Assembly: GCA_003153235.1 (NCBI GenBank)
Contig: PLXM01000153.1
Location: forward strand, 1-45,392
Length of the DNA stretch: 45,392 nt
DNA from: Rhodospirillales bacterium
GTDB lineage: Bacteria; Pseudomonadota; Alphaproteobacteria; Micavibrionales; UBA2020
Direction: 5' to 3'
Both the position numbers and the translations under genes were made by a program. The notes under the pieces are model-generated. The model had not been told where the DNA came from and made no database searches. It saw nothing but the letters and a program-made list of their open reading frames with translations. How positions within the stretch are numbered: position 1 is the first letter of the stretch; each line of letters begins with the position of its first letter. Of this stretch, positions 33,756 to 43,520 are shown piece after piece.

Positions 33756-34508
33756 ATGGCTAAATTTCATTCCATCACAGAACAGCCCCTTGAGGAGGAA
33801 AGTTATTTTGTCTCTATGACTGACATGATGGTCGGACTTTTATTCATTTTTATCCTGATGCTGATGTATTTTGCTTTGCAATATCAAAAAACTACGGAAC
33901 AACTTACAAATGCAAACCAGACTCGTGGTGAAATTCTCACAGAAATAAGGGAGAGTTTAAAAAAGCAGGGTGTTGAGGTCGAAATTGACACGGCCAGCGG
34001 CATTTTACGTCTGAATGAAAAGGTTCTTCGTTTTTCTTCCGGCAGCTCGGTTGTTGAGCCCCAGTACCACGAGGTTATCACCGCTTTAGCAAATGCTCTG
34101 GCGGATGTTCTGCCCTGCTATTCAAATGCAAAAACTTATGACGAAAAGAGCTGTACCGAAAATAAAGAAAAACACTGGCTTGAAGCCGTATTCATCGAAG
34201 GCCATACGGACAACATGCCGTTCCCCGGCAGTAATTTGAAACTTTCTACCGAGAGGGCGGCGAATACTTATGCCGAGTTGACGAGAGCAAGGGCCGACAT
34301 TGAAGCCCTGAAGAACAGTGATGAGCAGCCTTTATTATCCGTCAGCGGGTATGGTGAAAAACGGCCTGTGCCTGAGGCAAAAGACAACGATACACCAGAA
34401 CATAAACAAATGAACCGGCGTATCGAGCTGCGTATCATCATGGCGACTCCGAAAGAAGGCAATCAGAGCCAACCCGTTCTCGATAACCTGAAAGAAAAGA
34501 TCGAATGA
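33756..34508 (+). CDS. zorB: Zorya ZorB, MotB/OmpA-like stator protein
   Basis: 250 residues. One N-terminal membrane helix, SMTDMMVGLLFIFILMLMYF, carries the proton- or ion-binding Asp of MotB-type stators (D23). The C-terminal half is an OmpA-like peptidoglycan-binding domain: FIEGHTDNMPFPGSN (GHTDN at 149-153), GYGEKRPV and NRRIELRI. Together with ZorA it forms the membrane motor anchored to the cell wall. The stop overlaps zorC by four bases (ATGA). Confidence 0.93.
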   Translation: MAKFHSITEQPLEEESYFVSMTDMMVGLLFIFILMLMYFALQYQKTTEQLTNANQTRGEILTEIRESLKKQGVEVEIDTASGILRLNEKVLRFSSGSSVVEPQYHEVITALANALADVLPCYSNAKTYDEKSCTENKEKHWLEAVFIEGHTDNMPFPGSNLKLSTERAANTYAELTRARADIEALKNSDEQPLLSVSGYGEKRPVPEAKDNDTPEHKQMNRRIELRIIMATPKEGNQSQPVLDNLKEKIE

Positions 34509-35881
34509 CGGCATTTGCAGCAGCCATCCAAGACACTTTGCGTATGCGGCTAACAGATATCTTGCTGCCGGAAAAGCCCCCGGCAACCACAAAAGCCTAC
34601 CATTTAGTTAGGTGTCAGGGAGAAGATCAGCTCGCGCCAGAACTAGCGGAAAGAGAGAAAGATCACTGGATTACACTTGCCCGGAACACAGCTGCTCGCG
34701 GGACATGGGGTGAGCTGCGTGTGCGCGAACTAAAAAATATTGGATCATGCTTGTGGCATGGCAATCAACCTCTTGCTGAGGATACGGTATTTCTGACTGA
34801 TTTCCTGAAGGCCTGCAAAATTAAGCTCAAGAAATCTCTCTGCAATGTTTTGATTCGTGCTTATCTCTTATATTACGAGAAAAACAGGCTCGGTATCTCT
34901 TTGCTGGGAAAATGGCTCGCAGAAACCGTAATCGGCTGGGACTGGCCATGGAAAGATAGGCAGAAAGAGTTTTTCTTATTTGACGGTCATGAAGCACCGA
35001 GTGTAATTGCTGACATGGTTATGGGTGGAAAAGAAAGCGTTTCTGACATTCTTGAACGCTGCGGCATTGCCAGAGCCGTGCAATCCGGCGGCATGGCGTC
35101 CTCCGCTTTTGCCGAGGCTCTGCGACGTTACCGGGGGAATGCAGGACTTGAAGACCCGGCAATAACCTTGACCCGGTTAAAACGCATAGTAGAATGGGCA
35201 GGAGTGCAGGGTTGGGCTGGCAACGAAGGAGCTAAATTTTCTTCCAAGCTAAAGGTTTTGTTTATTGAAAGCTTATTGCTGCCTTGGGCAAACAGCACGC
35301 CTGTCGACAAGATCATGCAATCGACGCAGGCGTTTCTTCTGGATTGCTTCAAAGACCCTCGATTATATAAAAGTGTGTGGGAAGATGTGAACAAAATCGC
35401 TACTGCCATTATTCGGCGCTGGCTTGTTGGGCGTTCTCTGGAGCAATTTCTGGATGTGGTAGGAAGACTTGCAGTCGCGCACCAATGGAGCGAGCGTCGT
35501 AAGTTCTGGATGTCCTATTACAAGAAGAGCGTTATTAGCGAAGCGTGGGTCGTCTTCGCAGGAAATGGAAAATCTTTGGCAGAACGTATAGCCGTAGAGC
35601 AAAACGATCCCTCATGGAAAAACTGCGGATATATCCCTGGCAGTGATTACAATCACGCCATTCTTATTATGAAGATCGGCGACCTGACCATTGCTGACTT
35701 CAGCCATAACGGACAATGTAGGATATATAAAAAGGGCAATGAAAGTGCACCCCTCTTATATCTGGATGAATATCTCAGGGCGGACATGATGAATGACGAC
35801 AAAGCAGACTTCCACAAGCGTCACCTGGGCAATTGGCAAGCTGATGTCGCATCATATATACACCGACTTATAGGGGTATGA
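34505..35881 (+). CDS. zorC: Zorya ZorC, EH-signature protein (type I)
   Basis: 458 residues with the EH_Signature domain in the C-terminal part: KFWMSYYKKSVISEAWVVF and GSDYNHAILIMKIGDLTIADFSHNG, containing the conserved Glu and His that name the family. ZorC with ZorD defines type I Zorya (type II carries ZorE instead). It is a soluble DNA-binding partner thought to act with ZorD at the invaded DNA. It is coupled by overlap to both zorB and zorD. Confidence 0.9.
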   Translation: MTAFAAAIQDTLRMRLTDILLPEKPPATTKAYHLVRCQGEDQLAPELAEREKDHWITLARNTAARGTWGELRVRELKNIGSCLWHGNQPLAEDTVFLTDFLKACKIKLKKSLCNVLIRAYLLYYEKNRLGISLLGKWLAETVIGWDWPWKDRQKEFFLFDGHEAPSVIADMVMGGKESVSDILERCGIARAVQSGGMASSAFAEALRRYRGNAGLEDPAITLTRLKRIVEWAGVQGWAGNEGAKFSSKLKVLFIESLLLPWANSTPVDKIMQSTQAFLLDCFKDPRLYKSVWEDVNKIATAIIRRWLVGRSLEQFLDVVGRLAVAHQWSERRKFWMSYYKKSVISEAWVVFAGNGKSLAERIAVEQNDPSWKNCGYIPGSDYNHAILIMKIGDLTIADFSHNGQCRIYKKGNESAPLLYLDEYLRADMMNDDKADFHKRHLGNWQADVASYIHRLIGV

Positions 35882-38800
35882 ATATGGCTCAGCCTCTTTT
35901 TCATGCCGACATCTACGACGATACCGTGCAAATCTCTCTGCGCGAAAAGCAAGGGATTCTTCGGAAGAATGTCGTTATCCCGGTGGTAGACTGGCAGAAT
36001 GTTCTGCCAGAAAACTATCTGTCTATTTTGGCAGTGGTCGATGGATTAATTGAAGACTTTGACGGTTCCCGGTCTGAAAATGCTGTCACTTTGCCGCACA
36101 ATTCCATTGTAGGGCTGACGGAGGTGCAGGCAGGGATGCTCGGCCTGCCGCCGTCTGTGCCTTTTGCCTTCGATATTCGCGCCAACGGTATGATCGACCA
36201 ATCTGGGTTTTCCCTTACAACCCGCTGGGTAACACCGGGCGGAGTGCCGGAATTCGTTACCCGGAAGGGAGCCTTCGCCGTCAAAGGACAGGACACCTAT
36301 CGTATTCCATCGCCGGTGTACGAAATAGTCAAAGCCGCAGAAGCGCTTTCCAGCGCAAAAGACAATGACAATGCCCGTTATCAGGCGCTGGCGGCGCTGC
36401 ACGCGGTCATGCCGAAAGATGAGCAAGGGAACAAAGTGCGGATTGACAGTTTCCTTGGCTCCATCCGTGTGCTGCACGCGTCGTCATTTTCCCTGCAACT
36501 CCCGACGGATGGCGGCGGCTTTCAATTCAATCCCGTGTTGTTCTCCCGCAGGGCCACCGGACGAGCGCAGGACGACGGACGTATTCTCGATGAGGCCGAA
36601 AACCTCCTTACACCGAATTTGCAACATACCTTCGCCGAGGGCAGGTTCAAGCGATGGAATGACGTGAGAGACTGCTATACTGTAGATAATGGCGTTTACG
36701 TCTATATTGATCCTGACCTGAAAAAGGCTCTGGGCGTCGTTCGCAAGATGCAAAAATCCAGCGCGGAAGAACGGAAGGCTTTCATCCGATCTCCTCAACG
36801 CACCATCAGGGAGCATCTTGGGGAAGGTATTGTCGATGAAGCGCTTGAGCGCCTTTTTGTTGAAACAGAGCAATACGCCAAGAATGTCGTCGGCCTTGGG
36901 ATATGGCAGCCTCCGGTTATCCCGTGGCTGATAAAAAAGCCAAACAACTGGCTCCCAGAGAAATTCGGCCTTCAAATAGGCAATACCTATGTCCAAATCA
37001 AGCCTGAAGATGTCGAGCGTATCCGCGATCAGATTGCCGAAAAACTCCGCCCTTCAGGGTTCAGCGACCAACCGCAAGAACCCTTCACATATGAATCTGA
37101 ACAGGGCGCTGTAGAAATCCCCGTCACAGAAGAAACAAAAAAGGGTCTGGATACGCTTGTCGGCTATGCAAACGCCGTTCAGGAAGAAAAAAGAAAACAA
37201 GATCAGGCGGAGAACTTGACGCCAGAACAGGATAAGAATCTAGAGGCAAAGGCCAGCCCGTTTTTTCTTCTTGTCGAGGACAATATTGACGATACCCGCT
37301 ACAGGATTGATCCTGTTAGGCGCATAGGAGTAGCAAATTATACCCAGCCCGTCGCCCTAAAATCAGTTTTAAAATCCCATCAAAAAGATGGACTGAAGTG
37401 GCTGATTGATGCCTGGACACAAGGTGCGCCCGGTGTTCTGCTGGCGGACGACATGGGGCTTGGAAAAACACTTCAGGCTTTGACATTTCTGGCATGGATC
37501 AAGGAAAGAAAAGGCGAAGGGCATCAAAAGTGCAAAGAGCCCGTTCTGATTGTCGCTCCTACCGGCCTTCTGAACAACTGGCAAAAGGAAATAGCGATTC
37601 ACCTGCGCGAGCCCTACTTGGGAGAGAGGGGCGTTTGTAAAGCCTATGGCAATAATCTGTCGGCTATCCGGGGAAGTAAGCAAAATGATCTCACGACGGG
37701 ACAAATGAATCTGAGCCGAGACAGCCTGCGCAACTTTGATGTTGTCTTAACCACATATGAAACGTATCGAGATTATCATCACAGCTTCGCCGGGATCAAG
37801 TTTTCTGCCGCCGTGCTGGATGAATGCCAGAAAATAAAGAATCCGAAATCGCAGGTCAACCGTGCTTTAGCCAGCATGAATGCTGAGTTTGTCATCGCCA
37901 TGACTGGGACGCCGATTGAGAATGCGATGGAGGATTTATGGACGATTCTGGAGAGAGCTTGGCCTGGTTTCCTTGGTAACTTAAAGTCCTTTTCAGCAAC
38001 GTATGCCCCTGAAAACAGACAAGCGTTGTCCGATCTAACGGCGAAACTGAAAGGCGCTGCAACCCCAGCAATTTCTGTTCCCGTCCTTTGGCGGCGCATG
38101 AAGGAAGATATTCTTGATGACTTGCCGAAAAAGATCATTCGCCCGCTCGGTGAAGTTCAAGTAAATATGCCTCGCGAGCAGGCGGATGCTTATCTTCAGG
38201 TCGTCAACAGGGCAAAGGAGCAGGAGCCTCCGCCGATGCTGCACACTCTGCACGCTTTGCGCGGCATATCGTTACATCCTATCGATCCAGACAAGGTTCT
38301 GCGTGAAGCGGACTTCATTAGTTACGATAACTACATCAAAGGTTCTGCCAGACTGATAAAGACTTTTGAGATTTTAGATGTAGTAAAAAAGAGTGGTGAA
38401 AAAGTTCTTTTGTTTATCGAAACTATTGATATGCAGAGCCTTATGGCGGATATCATCAAGAAACGCTATGGACTTAAAAAGCGTCCTAGCATTATCAATG
38501 GAAAGACGGGCAGCGATAAGATTCAGCGCCTTGTTGACGATTTCCAGGCTGACCCGGACTTTGATGTGATGATCTTGTCTCCGAAGGTCGGGGGAGTGGG
38601 ATTGACGCTGACGGCAGCCAATCATGTCATCCACCTATCCCGTTGGTGGAATCCTGCGGTCGAGGATCAATCCACTGACCGCGTTTACCGCATCGGCCAG
38701 AAAAAGGAAGTCCATGTTTATTGTCCGATGGCAATTCATCCTGATACTGCTGTTCGAGAGCATAGCTTTGATCTGAAATTGAATGCCCTACTTGAAAGAA

Positions 38801-39270
38801 AGCGGAAACTGAGCCGCGACATGCTGATCCCCCCTGAAGACTCTGAAGATACAGAAAATCTCTTCAAAGAGACCGTAGGGTTCTCAACAGATGCGTCCGG
38901 CATTAATATCGACGAGATTGACCGCATGGATGCCGAAGGCTTTGAGCGGTGGGCATTAACTCGTGCAACGCAGCGGGGCTATATCGCAAGCCGGACGCAA
39001 CGGTCGTGGGATCACGGCGCTGACGGGATCATCACGCATAAAGAGACCGGGCAGAAATTTATCCTGCAATGCAAGCATTCTGGGCTTGAGAAGATTCAAA
39101 GCGACAAAGTCATCCAAGACCTCCTGCGCGCTAGAGAGGCTTATGACAGCGGTGCCGGGCTAGTGGCATTAACGAACAGCTACTTTGCGACCCCTTTAAT
39201 ACAAAGGATGAAGCAATTAGGAATACGATATTTTGACCGGGACACAATCTGCAATTGGCCAAGGCTGTAG
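35878..39270 (+). CDS. zorD: Zorya ZorD, SNF2 helicase with Mrr-like nuclease
   Basis: 1130 residues. The long N-terminal region is specific to ZorD. An SNF2 ATPase core follows: DDMGLGKT (524-531), LDECQKIKNP (DEAH position), AMTGTPIEN, then LSPKVGGVGLTLTAAN and STDRVYRIGQKK. The C-terminus is an Mrr-like PD-(D/E)XK nuclease, GFERWALTRATQRGY, HGADGI (D1049) and LQCKHS (Q1064, K1066). It is the effector that translocates on and degrades phage DNA. Start at 35878 overlaps zorC (ATGA); an alternative ATG lies two codons on. All domains look intact, so the system should be functional. Confidence 0.92.
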   Translation: MNMAQPLFHADIYDDTVQISLREKQGILRKNVVIPVVDWQNVLPENYLSILAVVDGLIEDFDGSRSENAVTLPHNSIVGLTEVQAGMLGLPPSVPFAFDIRANGMIDQSGFSLTTRWVTPGGVPEFVTRKGAFAVKGQDTYRIPSPVYEIVKAAEALSSAKDNDNARYQALAALHAVMPKDEQGNKVRIDSFLGSIRVLHASSFSLQLPTDGGGFQFNPVLFSRRATGRAQDDGRILDEAENLLTPNLQHTFAEGRFKRWNDVRDCYTVDNGVYVYIDPDLKKALGVVRKMQKSSAEERKAFIRSPQRTIREHLGEGIVDEALERLFVETEQYAKNVVGLGIWQPPVIPWLIKKPNNWLPEKFGLQIGNTYVQIKPEDVERIRDQIAEKLRPSGFSDQPQEPFTYESEQGAVEIPVTEETKKGLDTLVGYANAVQEEKRKQDQAENLTPEQDKNLEAKASPFFLLVEDNIDDTRYRIDPVRRIGVANYTQPVALKSVLKSHQKDGLKWLIDAWTQGAPGVLLADDMGLGKTLQALTFLAWIKERKGEGHQKCKEPVLIVAPTGLLNNWQKEIAIHLREPYLGERGVCKAYGNNLSAIRGSKQNDLTTGQMNLSRDSLRNFDVVLTTYETYRDYHHSFAGIKFSAAVLDECQKIKNPKSQVNRALASMNAEFVIAMTGTPIENAMEDLWTILERAWPGFLGNLKSFSATYAPENRQALSDLTAKLKGAATPAISVPVLWRRMKEDILDDLPKKIIRPLGEVQVNMPREQADAYLQVVNRAKEQEPPPMLHTLHALRGISLHPIDPDKVLREADFISYDNYIKGSARLIKTFEILDVVKKSGEKVLLFIETIDMQSLMADIIKKRYGLKKRPSIINGKTGSDKIQRLVDDFQADPDFDVMILSPKVGGVGLTLTAANHVIHLSRWWNPAVEDQSTDRVYRIGQKKEVHVYCPMAIHPDTAVREHSFDLKLNALLERKRKLSRDMLIPPEDSEDTENLFKETVGFSTDASGINIDEIDRMDAEGFERWALTRATQRGYIASRTQRSWDHGADGIITHKETGQKFILQCKHSGLEKIQSDKVIQDLLRAREAYDSGAGLVALTNSYFATPLIQRMKQLGIRYFDRDTICNWPRL

Positions 39271-39273
39271 GAG

Positions 39274-39283
39274 ATTGCTCGGA
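39274..39283 (+). repeat. 10-bp direct repeat with 44147-44156
   Basis: ATTGCTCGGA follows the zorD stop by three bases and recurs at 44147-44156, overlapping the last base of the regulator stop. Together the copies bracket head cassette B. A 10-mer pair arises often by chance in 45 kb, so only the position makes this notable. Confidence 0.3.
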
Positions 39284-39311
39284 AATGCCGCAGTTTTACG
39301 GCTGATATCTG

Positions 39312-39498
39312 GGCCAGCCTGGTGAGCTCCGAACGGGTTCGCCGCCATCCTCACCACCGCGCTTGCTCCATATCTGCGCCAGATTGCACAGACGGCTTCT
39401 CCTGCGGTCCCGACGTTTGTAAGGGTTCCGGTCCCCTATCTTGTGGGCGCTCGCCGCCAAAGGCTGGTTTTTGGGCTAAGGCGGGGCAACTCCGTTGG
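39312..39498 (-). ncRNA. Conserved non-coding tract after ParB 2, copy B
   Basis: Reading on the minus strand from the ParB 2 stop, this aligns to 12428-12602. Shared blocks include CGGGACCG near the middle and a nearly identical run that ends at 39312 in CACCAGGCTGG. The helix GGAUGG/CCGUUC (39350-39345 with 39336-39331) is kept with a G-U where copy A has G-C. No ORF of substance is present. Structured RNA or recognition site is inferred. The spacer 39271-39311 holds a short GCCG/CGGC hairpin. Confidence 0.5.
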
Positions 39499-40431
39499 TT
39501 ACGCCGCTGTCCCTCTGAGCGACGTTATCTCTGCAATTTTCTGGAAGGTCGACAGAATATCGGAACGATACCGGGCAAGGTAGCCCACGACGCGTGCGTT
39601 ACCGAGAAGAGCACCGAGATAGCCTCTGGCTATAATAAAATCCATCTTGTTCTTATTGAAGCTTTCCTCAGCGAGGAGGTATTCTTCCTGTAGACGTCCC
39701 GACTCACTCTCCATATGAACCATGTCTGGATCACTCAGCCCCTTGATCTTTTTTGGCTTGTCCGGCTCGACTAGCTGACTTTTGGGAGTCCTCGCCAACA
39801 TGGCCTTGGCGAAGGAATGGCTGTAGATGTTGGCGGAATTCATCAGCGTTACCGCCTCGATCTGTCTCATCGGTTTCATACGCTTGAGAATAGAAAATAC
39901 GTTCACAGCCACCATCTTGTCTTTTAGAAGACAGGTGGCTTCCTTGCAAACCCCCGTCAGAAGCGTACGCCTGCGCACGATGCTGGCGACATCGCAGTTC
40001 AGGGCGCGCGCGATCCGCTCCTCCGGCACACCGCGCTTGACCGCCTTCAGAATCATCTTGTGTTCCTGTACGGGAGGGGGATGGTCGGCATGCTTGTTGA
40101 AGGTATAAGCCTCATCGTCGGTGGACACCAGACACGTCACCCGGCTTTTCCCAAGCTCTTTCAGTGCCGCGATGCGCAGGTGTCCTTCGAGCAGTATGTA
40201 CTTGTCTTTTGATCCCTTGTCGGGGAAAACGGCTGGAGGTTCGACGATACCCTCCTCGCGGATGGAAGCGAGGATTTTCTGGAATTGTTTGCCTTTCAGC
40301 ACAGCGGGCGGGATAATCCTGACCGCTGCGATCTGATCCAGAGACAGATCAACCGTCTCTTTCTCGAAGGCAATTTTGATCTTCGTTTGCGGCAGCTTTT
40401 TCTTTTCACGTGGTTTTCTTGCCATGGGCAT
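39499..40431 (-). CDS. RepB-type ParB protein 2, cassette B
   Basis: 310 residues, same layout as the protein at 11507-12427: basic start (ARKPREKKKLPQ), ParB fold with SLDQIAAVRIIPP and ILLEGHLRIAALKELG, a helix-turn-helix (VPEERIARALNCDVASIVRRR) and a RepB-like C-terminal half. Sequence differs at many positions from copy A, well beyond the difference seen in the recombinases, which argues against a fresh duplication. The first ATG (40431) overlaps ParB 1 by 26 bp; ATG 40425 is two codons in. Function is inferred from the family; no ParA is present. Confidence 0.83.
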   Translation of the reverse strand: MPMARKPREKKKLPQTKIKIAFEKETVDLSLDQIAAVRIIPPAVLKGKQFQKILASIREEGIVEPPAVFPDKGSKDKYILLEGHLRIAALKELGKSRVTCLVSTDDEAYTFNKHADHPPPVQEHKMILKAVKRGVPEERIARALNCDVASIVRRRTLLTGVCKEATCLLKDKMVAVNVFSILKRMKPMRQIEAVTLMNSANIYSHSFAKAMLARTPKSQLVEPDKPKKIKGLSDPDMVHMESESGRLQEEYLLAEESFNKNKMDFIIARGYLGALLGNARVVGYLARYRSDILSTFQKIAEITSLRGTAA

Positions 40432-41329
40432 CCTCCTGTTTTTTTATGAAATCGTTAAGCGGTTTCGGCATCGTTGGCAACTTTTCTGTTTGCAACAGCG
40501 CCTTGAAATCTTTTGCCTTCAGCAGGTCACGCAAGGATTTCTTGATAAAGAAAAGATGTTCCGAAGTTCTGTTGGCGTTGTGGACCAAACGCTCCATGCG
40601 GTTTACCTCACGTTTATAGGCTTTGACTACGGACTGACCAGATGGCTTTTTATCGCCGCTTTTATCTCGCTTGCGACCACTTTCGTCTACAAAACCCTTT
40701 CCCCGCCGCCTGCGCCGATCAAGCAGGCTCATGGCCAGCAGAAATTGCCTACCTTTCAGCTGTCCGCTATCAAGGGCTTCCTGCAGCGCGATCTGCTCAT
40801 CGTGGGGAGAGCTTGCGATCCTGATGGCAAGGGCAATCGACAGCTGCCCGGTCTCGACGGCGGCCAGCAGGCGCTCTTCTCCGTTCTCCATCAGCCTTAA
40901 GACACCATACACATATTCCTTGGAAAGCCCGATCTTGTCGGCTATGGCACGGGCATCATAGCCCTGTTTTTTTAGGATTTCGATACCCTGCAGGAGGTCA
41001 GCGGGACGATAGCGACGGCGGGTGAGATTTTCAACGAGGCTCATGATAAGCGCCTGCTCCTCACTCACATCAATGACAAGGGCAGGAATCTCTTTCTGGC
41101 CGCAGGCCATGAAAGCTTCGAGACGGCCCTGACCGCAGACCAGATCGTAATCCTTGCCCTTCGCCCCTGACTTGAGGGGCATAACCGTGATGGGCTTTTT
41201 CAAGCCCACTTGCGTGATATTGGTGGCGATGTCGAAGAATTTTTTCTGGTTGCGTTCACGCGGATTGAGGATATTGATCCGGTCTATAGGGATCATTTTT
41301 ATTTTTGCCGCACCTTTTTCTCTGCTCAT
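40406..41329 (-). CDS. ParB-like protein 1, cassette B
   Basis: 307 residues matching the protein at 10609-11514 along its length: IDRINILNPRERNQ, GLKKPITV, DLVCGQGRLEAFMACGQKE, SLVENLTRRRY and the helix-turn-helix DARAIADKIGLSKEYVYGVL. The C-terminal third is charged and more variable. Its start overlaps the large recombinase stop by four bases, so the two are translationally coupled as in cassette A. CTP-dependent clamping is the family expectation; the binding site is unknown. Confidence 0.83.
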   Translation of the reverse strand: MSREKGAAKIKMIPIDRINILNPRERNQKKFFDIATNITQVGLKKPITVMPLKSGAKGKDYDLVCGQGRLEAFMACGQKEIPALVIDVSEEQALIMSLVENLTRRRYRPADLLQGIEILKKQGYDARAIADKIGLSKEYVYGVLRLMENGEERLLAAVETGQLSIALAIRIASSPHDEQIALQEALDSGQLKGRQFLLAMSLLDRRRRRGKGFVDESGRKRDKSGDKKPSGQSVVKAYKREVNRMERLVHNANRTSEHLFFIKKSLRDLLKAKDFKALLQTEKLPTMPKPLNDFIKKQEDAHGKKTT

Positions 41330-42888
41330 GCGACCTCCAGTATTGAAACGCGCTCCATGAGCACGAAAAACGGCTCAAGATCATTGAGTCTGTAAGCATC
41401 GAGTGCAAAATGGTTATCTTCCTCCAGACGGAGCTTCGGGTTTTCAACATCAATTGAAGGAATAACGTAATAATCAAAAACGTGCTGGTTCGTCGGATCC
41501 ATGCGTACTGCGATGGTGATGTCCGGCATGAGACTTGTGTCGAACTGTATTTTCCAGCGGCTCGAGCCTGCGCCGGTCTGCATGCAGCGGCATATAACCA
41601 CGGACACCTTGAGTTCGTTGTTGACGATCAGAAAACCGTTCGTCTCGTCCCGCTGCACGGTGCCGCCAAATTCGCAGATTTTAAGACTGATGTTTTCCAC
41701 GATGCCAGGATGCATGTCCCGCAGCCGTTTGTTCTCCTCAATGAACCGATCATCTATGCCTGAATCATAGCCAATGAGCTTGTAAGCTCTTATCAGACCA
41801 CCGAAACGATTGGCATAGACGCTGCTGGAAGGCATGTCATCAGTCTCGTCAATAAGGACACCCGATAGCCAACCCAGCCTTTCCCGGAGGTTTTTGAGTT
41901 TATCCAGCATCTCTTCATTGGAGATCTTGCGGTAGCGCGCCTGAATGATGTGTTGGGCGGCAAGAAAGTAGTGCAGTTCGACGACTGCTTCAAACACGCC
42001 TTCCGCCCGCACCCATTTTTCTTTCGGGTTGACAATGCGCTTTTCTTTCAGCTTGAACGATCTGCGGTTAAAGATATTATTTCCAATATACTTCTCGTTG
42101 ATCAGAATTTGGTGCACGGTGCTGCGCGTCCAGCTACGCCCTAGATCCGTCAGCACGCCGCGCACGTTCAGGCGCTCGGCGATCTCGGTTTCGGTCAGGC
42201 CATCCTGCACAAAAGATGTATATATCCAGCGGACATTCTGCACTTCTTCATCCGGCCCCGGCACAAGGATAACCCGGTCGGTCTGGAAGGACTTACGCTG
42301 GCCGGGCAAGAGTTCACACTTTGGCTGCCTGTTCTCATCAATAAGCAGTCGCCGTAAGCCATAACCGGCATGGCCGCCTTGCCGGAAGCCTTTTTCGATG
42401 AGGCGACATTGTCCTGCGTAGACTTTCTTTGACAATTCCCTGCTGTATTCCGCCGCCATGGCCCGTTTCACGTTTTTGATAATGGAGGAGCTTACGCTAC
42501 CGTCATTTTCAAACTGTTCGGCAACATAATGGAGCTTGAAACCGCCGCTACGGCAGAGATACTCGTAATGAGCGCTCTCATCCACATCCTGAAACCGTCC
42601 CCAGCGGGTCAAGTCCAGCACCAGTATGTCGCTATATTCCTTTGTTCTCTCTTTGACGTCCGCGATCAGCTGTTGCAAGCCAAGTCGCCCGCTGAAACTG
42701 AGACCACTCTTACCGCCGTCCGTATATATTTTGACAATTTCCATTTGGCGGCTAGCGGCATAGATTTCCATCGCAGCGGTCTGGTTCTCAATGGAGTATT
42801 GCTGGTGTTCCGTTGACATACGGACGTACATTGCCGCCTTGCGCAGGGGCTGGTTTTCTGGCGTCTGATCCGGATGCTGATTATCCAT
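41326..42888 (-). CDS. Large serine recombinase, cassette B
   Basis: 520 residues, nearly identical by eye to the cassette A enzyme. Catalytic MYVRMSTEHQ has S25 as nucleophile; TDGGKSGLSFSGR and LDLTRWGRFQD follow; the DNA-binding recombinase domain includes GYGLRRLLIDENRQPKCE and RSWTRSTVHQILINE. Differences cluster in the N-terminal dozen residues and parts of the C-terminal region. It overlaps the small recombinase by 8 bp and ParB 1 by 4 bp. Two such similar enzymes in one island could act on each other's sites, which would allow inversion of everything between them. Confidence 0.92.
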   Translation of the reverse strand: MDNQHPDQTPENQPLRKAAMYVRMSTEHQQYSIENQTAAMEIYAASRQMEIVKIYTDGGKSGLSFSGRLGLQQLIADVKERTKEYSDILVLDLTRWGRFQDVDESAHYEYLCRSGGFKLHYVAEQFENDGSVSSSIIKNVKRAMAAEYSRELSKKVYAGQCRLIEKGFRQGGHAGYGLRRLLIDENRQPKCELLPGQRKSFQTDRVILVPGPDEEVQNVRWIYTSFVQDGLTETEIAERLNVRGVLTDLGRSWTRSTVHQILINEKYIGNNIFNRRSFKLKEKRIVNPKEKWVRAEGVFEAVVELHYFLAAQHIIQARYRKISNEEMLDKLKNLRERLGWLSGVLIDETDDMPSSSVYANRFGGLIRAYKLIGYDSGIDDRFIEENKRLRDMHPGIVENISLKICEFGGTVQRDETNGFLIVNNELKVSVVICRCMQTGAGSSRWKIQFDTSLMPDITIAVRMDPTNQHVFDYYVIPSIDVENPKLRLEEDNHFALDAYRLNDLEPFFVLMERVSILEVA

Positions 42889-43438
42889 GCATATCCTCCG
42901 TTTCTACCAGGGCTCCAGCCTTGCGGGCTTTCCGGCGTAGTCGCGCAGCCTTGGCTTTGGCCGCGCGTTCACGACGGTGCTCCTCCTCCATCATGCGCCA
43001 AATGTTTTTAAAAATGGAGGGAACCACGCTGCCATCGTTTTTGAACGGTTCGTCCACGTAATGCACGTCAAACCCGGCACGACGGCAGATAAACTCATAA
43101 TGAGCAGCTTCATCTGCATCCTGAAACCGTCCCCAGCGGGTGATGTCGCGCAGCAGGATTACGTTATATTCGGCAGTACCTGACTGAACATCCTTGATCA
43201 TGCTTCTGAGTCCCGAACCCGCGTTAGCGCCGGATTTACCTGAGTCGATGTAGGTCTTGACGACGTCCATGCTGTTTTCTTCCGCATAGGTGCGGATGAG
43301 TTCAGCTTGCTCACGTATTGCTGGATATTGAGAGTCATCCTGCGCATAAGAAGTTGCGCTGCGCAAATAGGCTGCCGCTTTGCGCCTTGGCTTGCTTTCG
43401 CCCTTATTATCCGTGTGTTCGTTGTGCTGGTTGGCCAT
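42881..43438 (-). CDS. Small serine-recombinase-like protein without the catalytic Ser, B
   Basis: 185 residues of resolvase catalytic fold plus basic tail (RRERAAKAKAARLRRKARKAG). The active-site strand is again YLRSAT, with Ala28 at the nucleophile position and Ser27 before it; arginines in TRWGRF and the ICRRAGFDVHYVDEPF segment are kept. Conservation of the same change in two diverged cassettes makes a random inactivating mutation unlikely. An accessory role beside the large enzyme is inferred. Its start faces the regulator across an 82-bp region with conserved inverted repeats. Confidence 0.82.
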   Translation of the reverse strand: MANQHNEHTDNKGESKPRRKAAAYLRSATSYAQDDSQYPAIREQAELIRTYAEENSMDVVKTYIDSGKSGANAGSGLRSMIKDVQSGTAEYNVILLRDITRWGRFQDADEAAHYEFICRRAGFDVHYVDEPFKNDGSVVPSIFKNIWRMMEEEHRRERAAKAKAARLRRKARKAGALVETEDMHG

Positions 43439-43457
43439 CTGTAATGATCATTTTCTA

Positions 43458-43511
43458 GGATAATGTTTTTCTATCCAAATTGTTTCACCATCTCTCCTTT
43501 AATAGTAACAA
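43458..43511. promoter_or_regulatory. Paired inverted-repeat operators, cassette B
   Basis: GGATAA (43458-43463) and CTATCC (43471-43476) keep the 7-bp spacer seen in A. TTGTTTCA (43480-43487) and AGTAACAA (43504-43511) match the outer repeat with a 16-bp spacer. Conservation across the two diverged cassettes supports real binding sites. Confidence 0.55.
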
Positions 43512-43520
43512 AGGAGAAAA

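Noticed and set aside
31872-34508. Flagellar motAB or TolQR/ExbBD
   Set aside because: The long helical tail of the first protein and the adjacent zorC and zorD genes identify Zorya.
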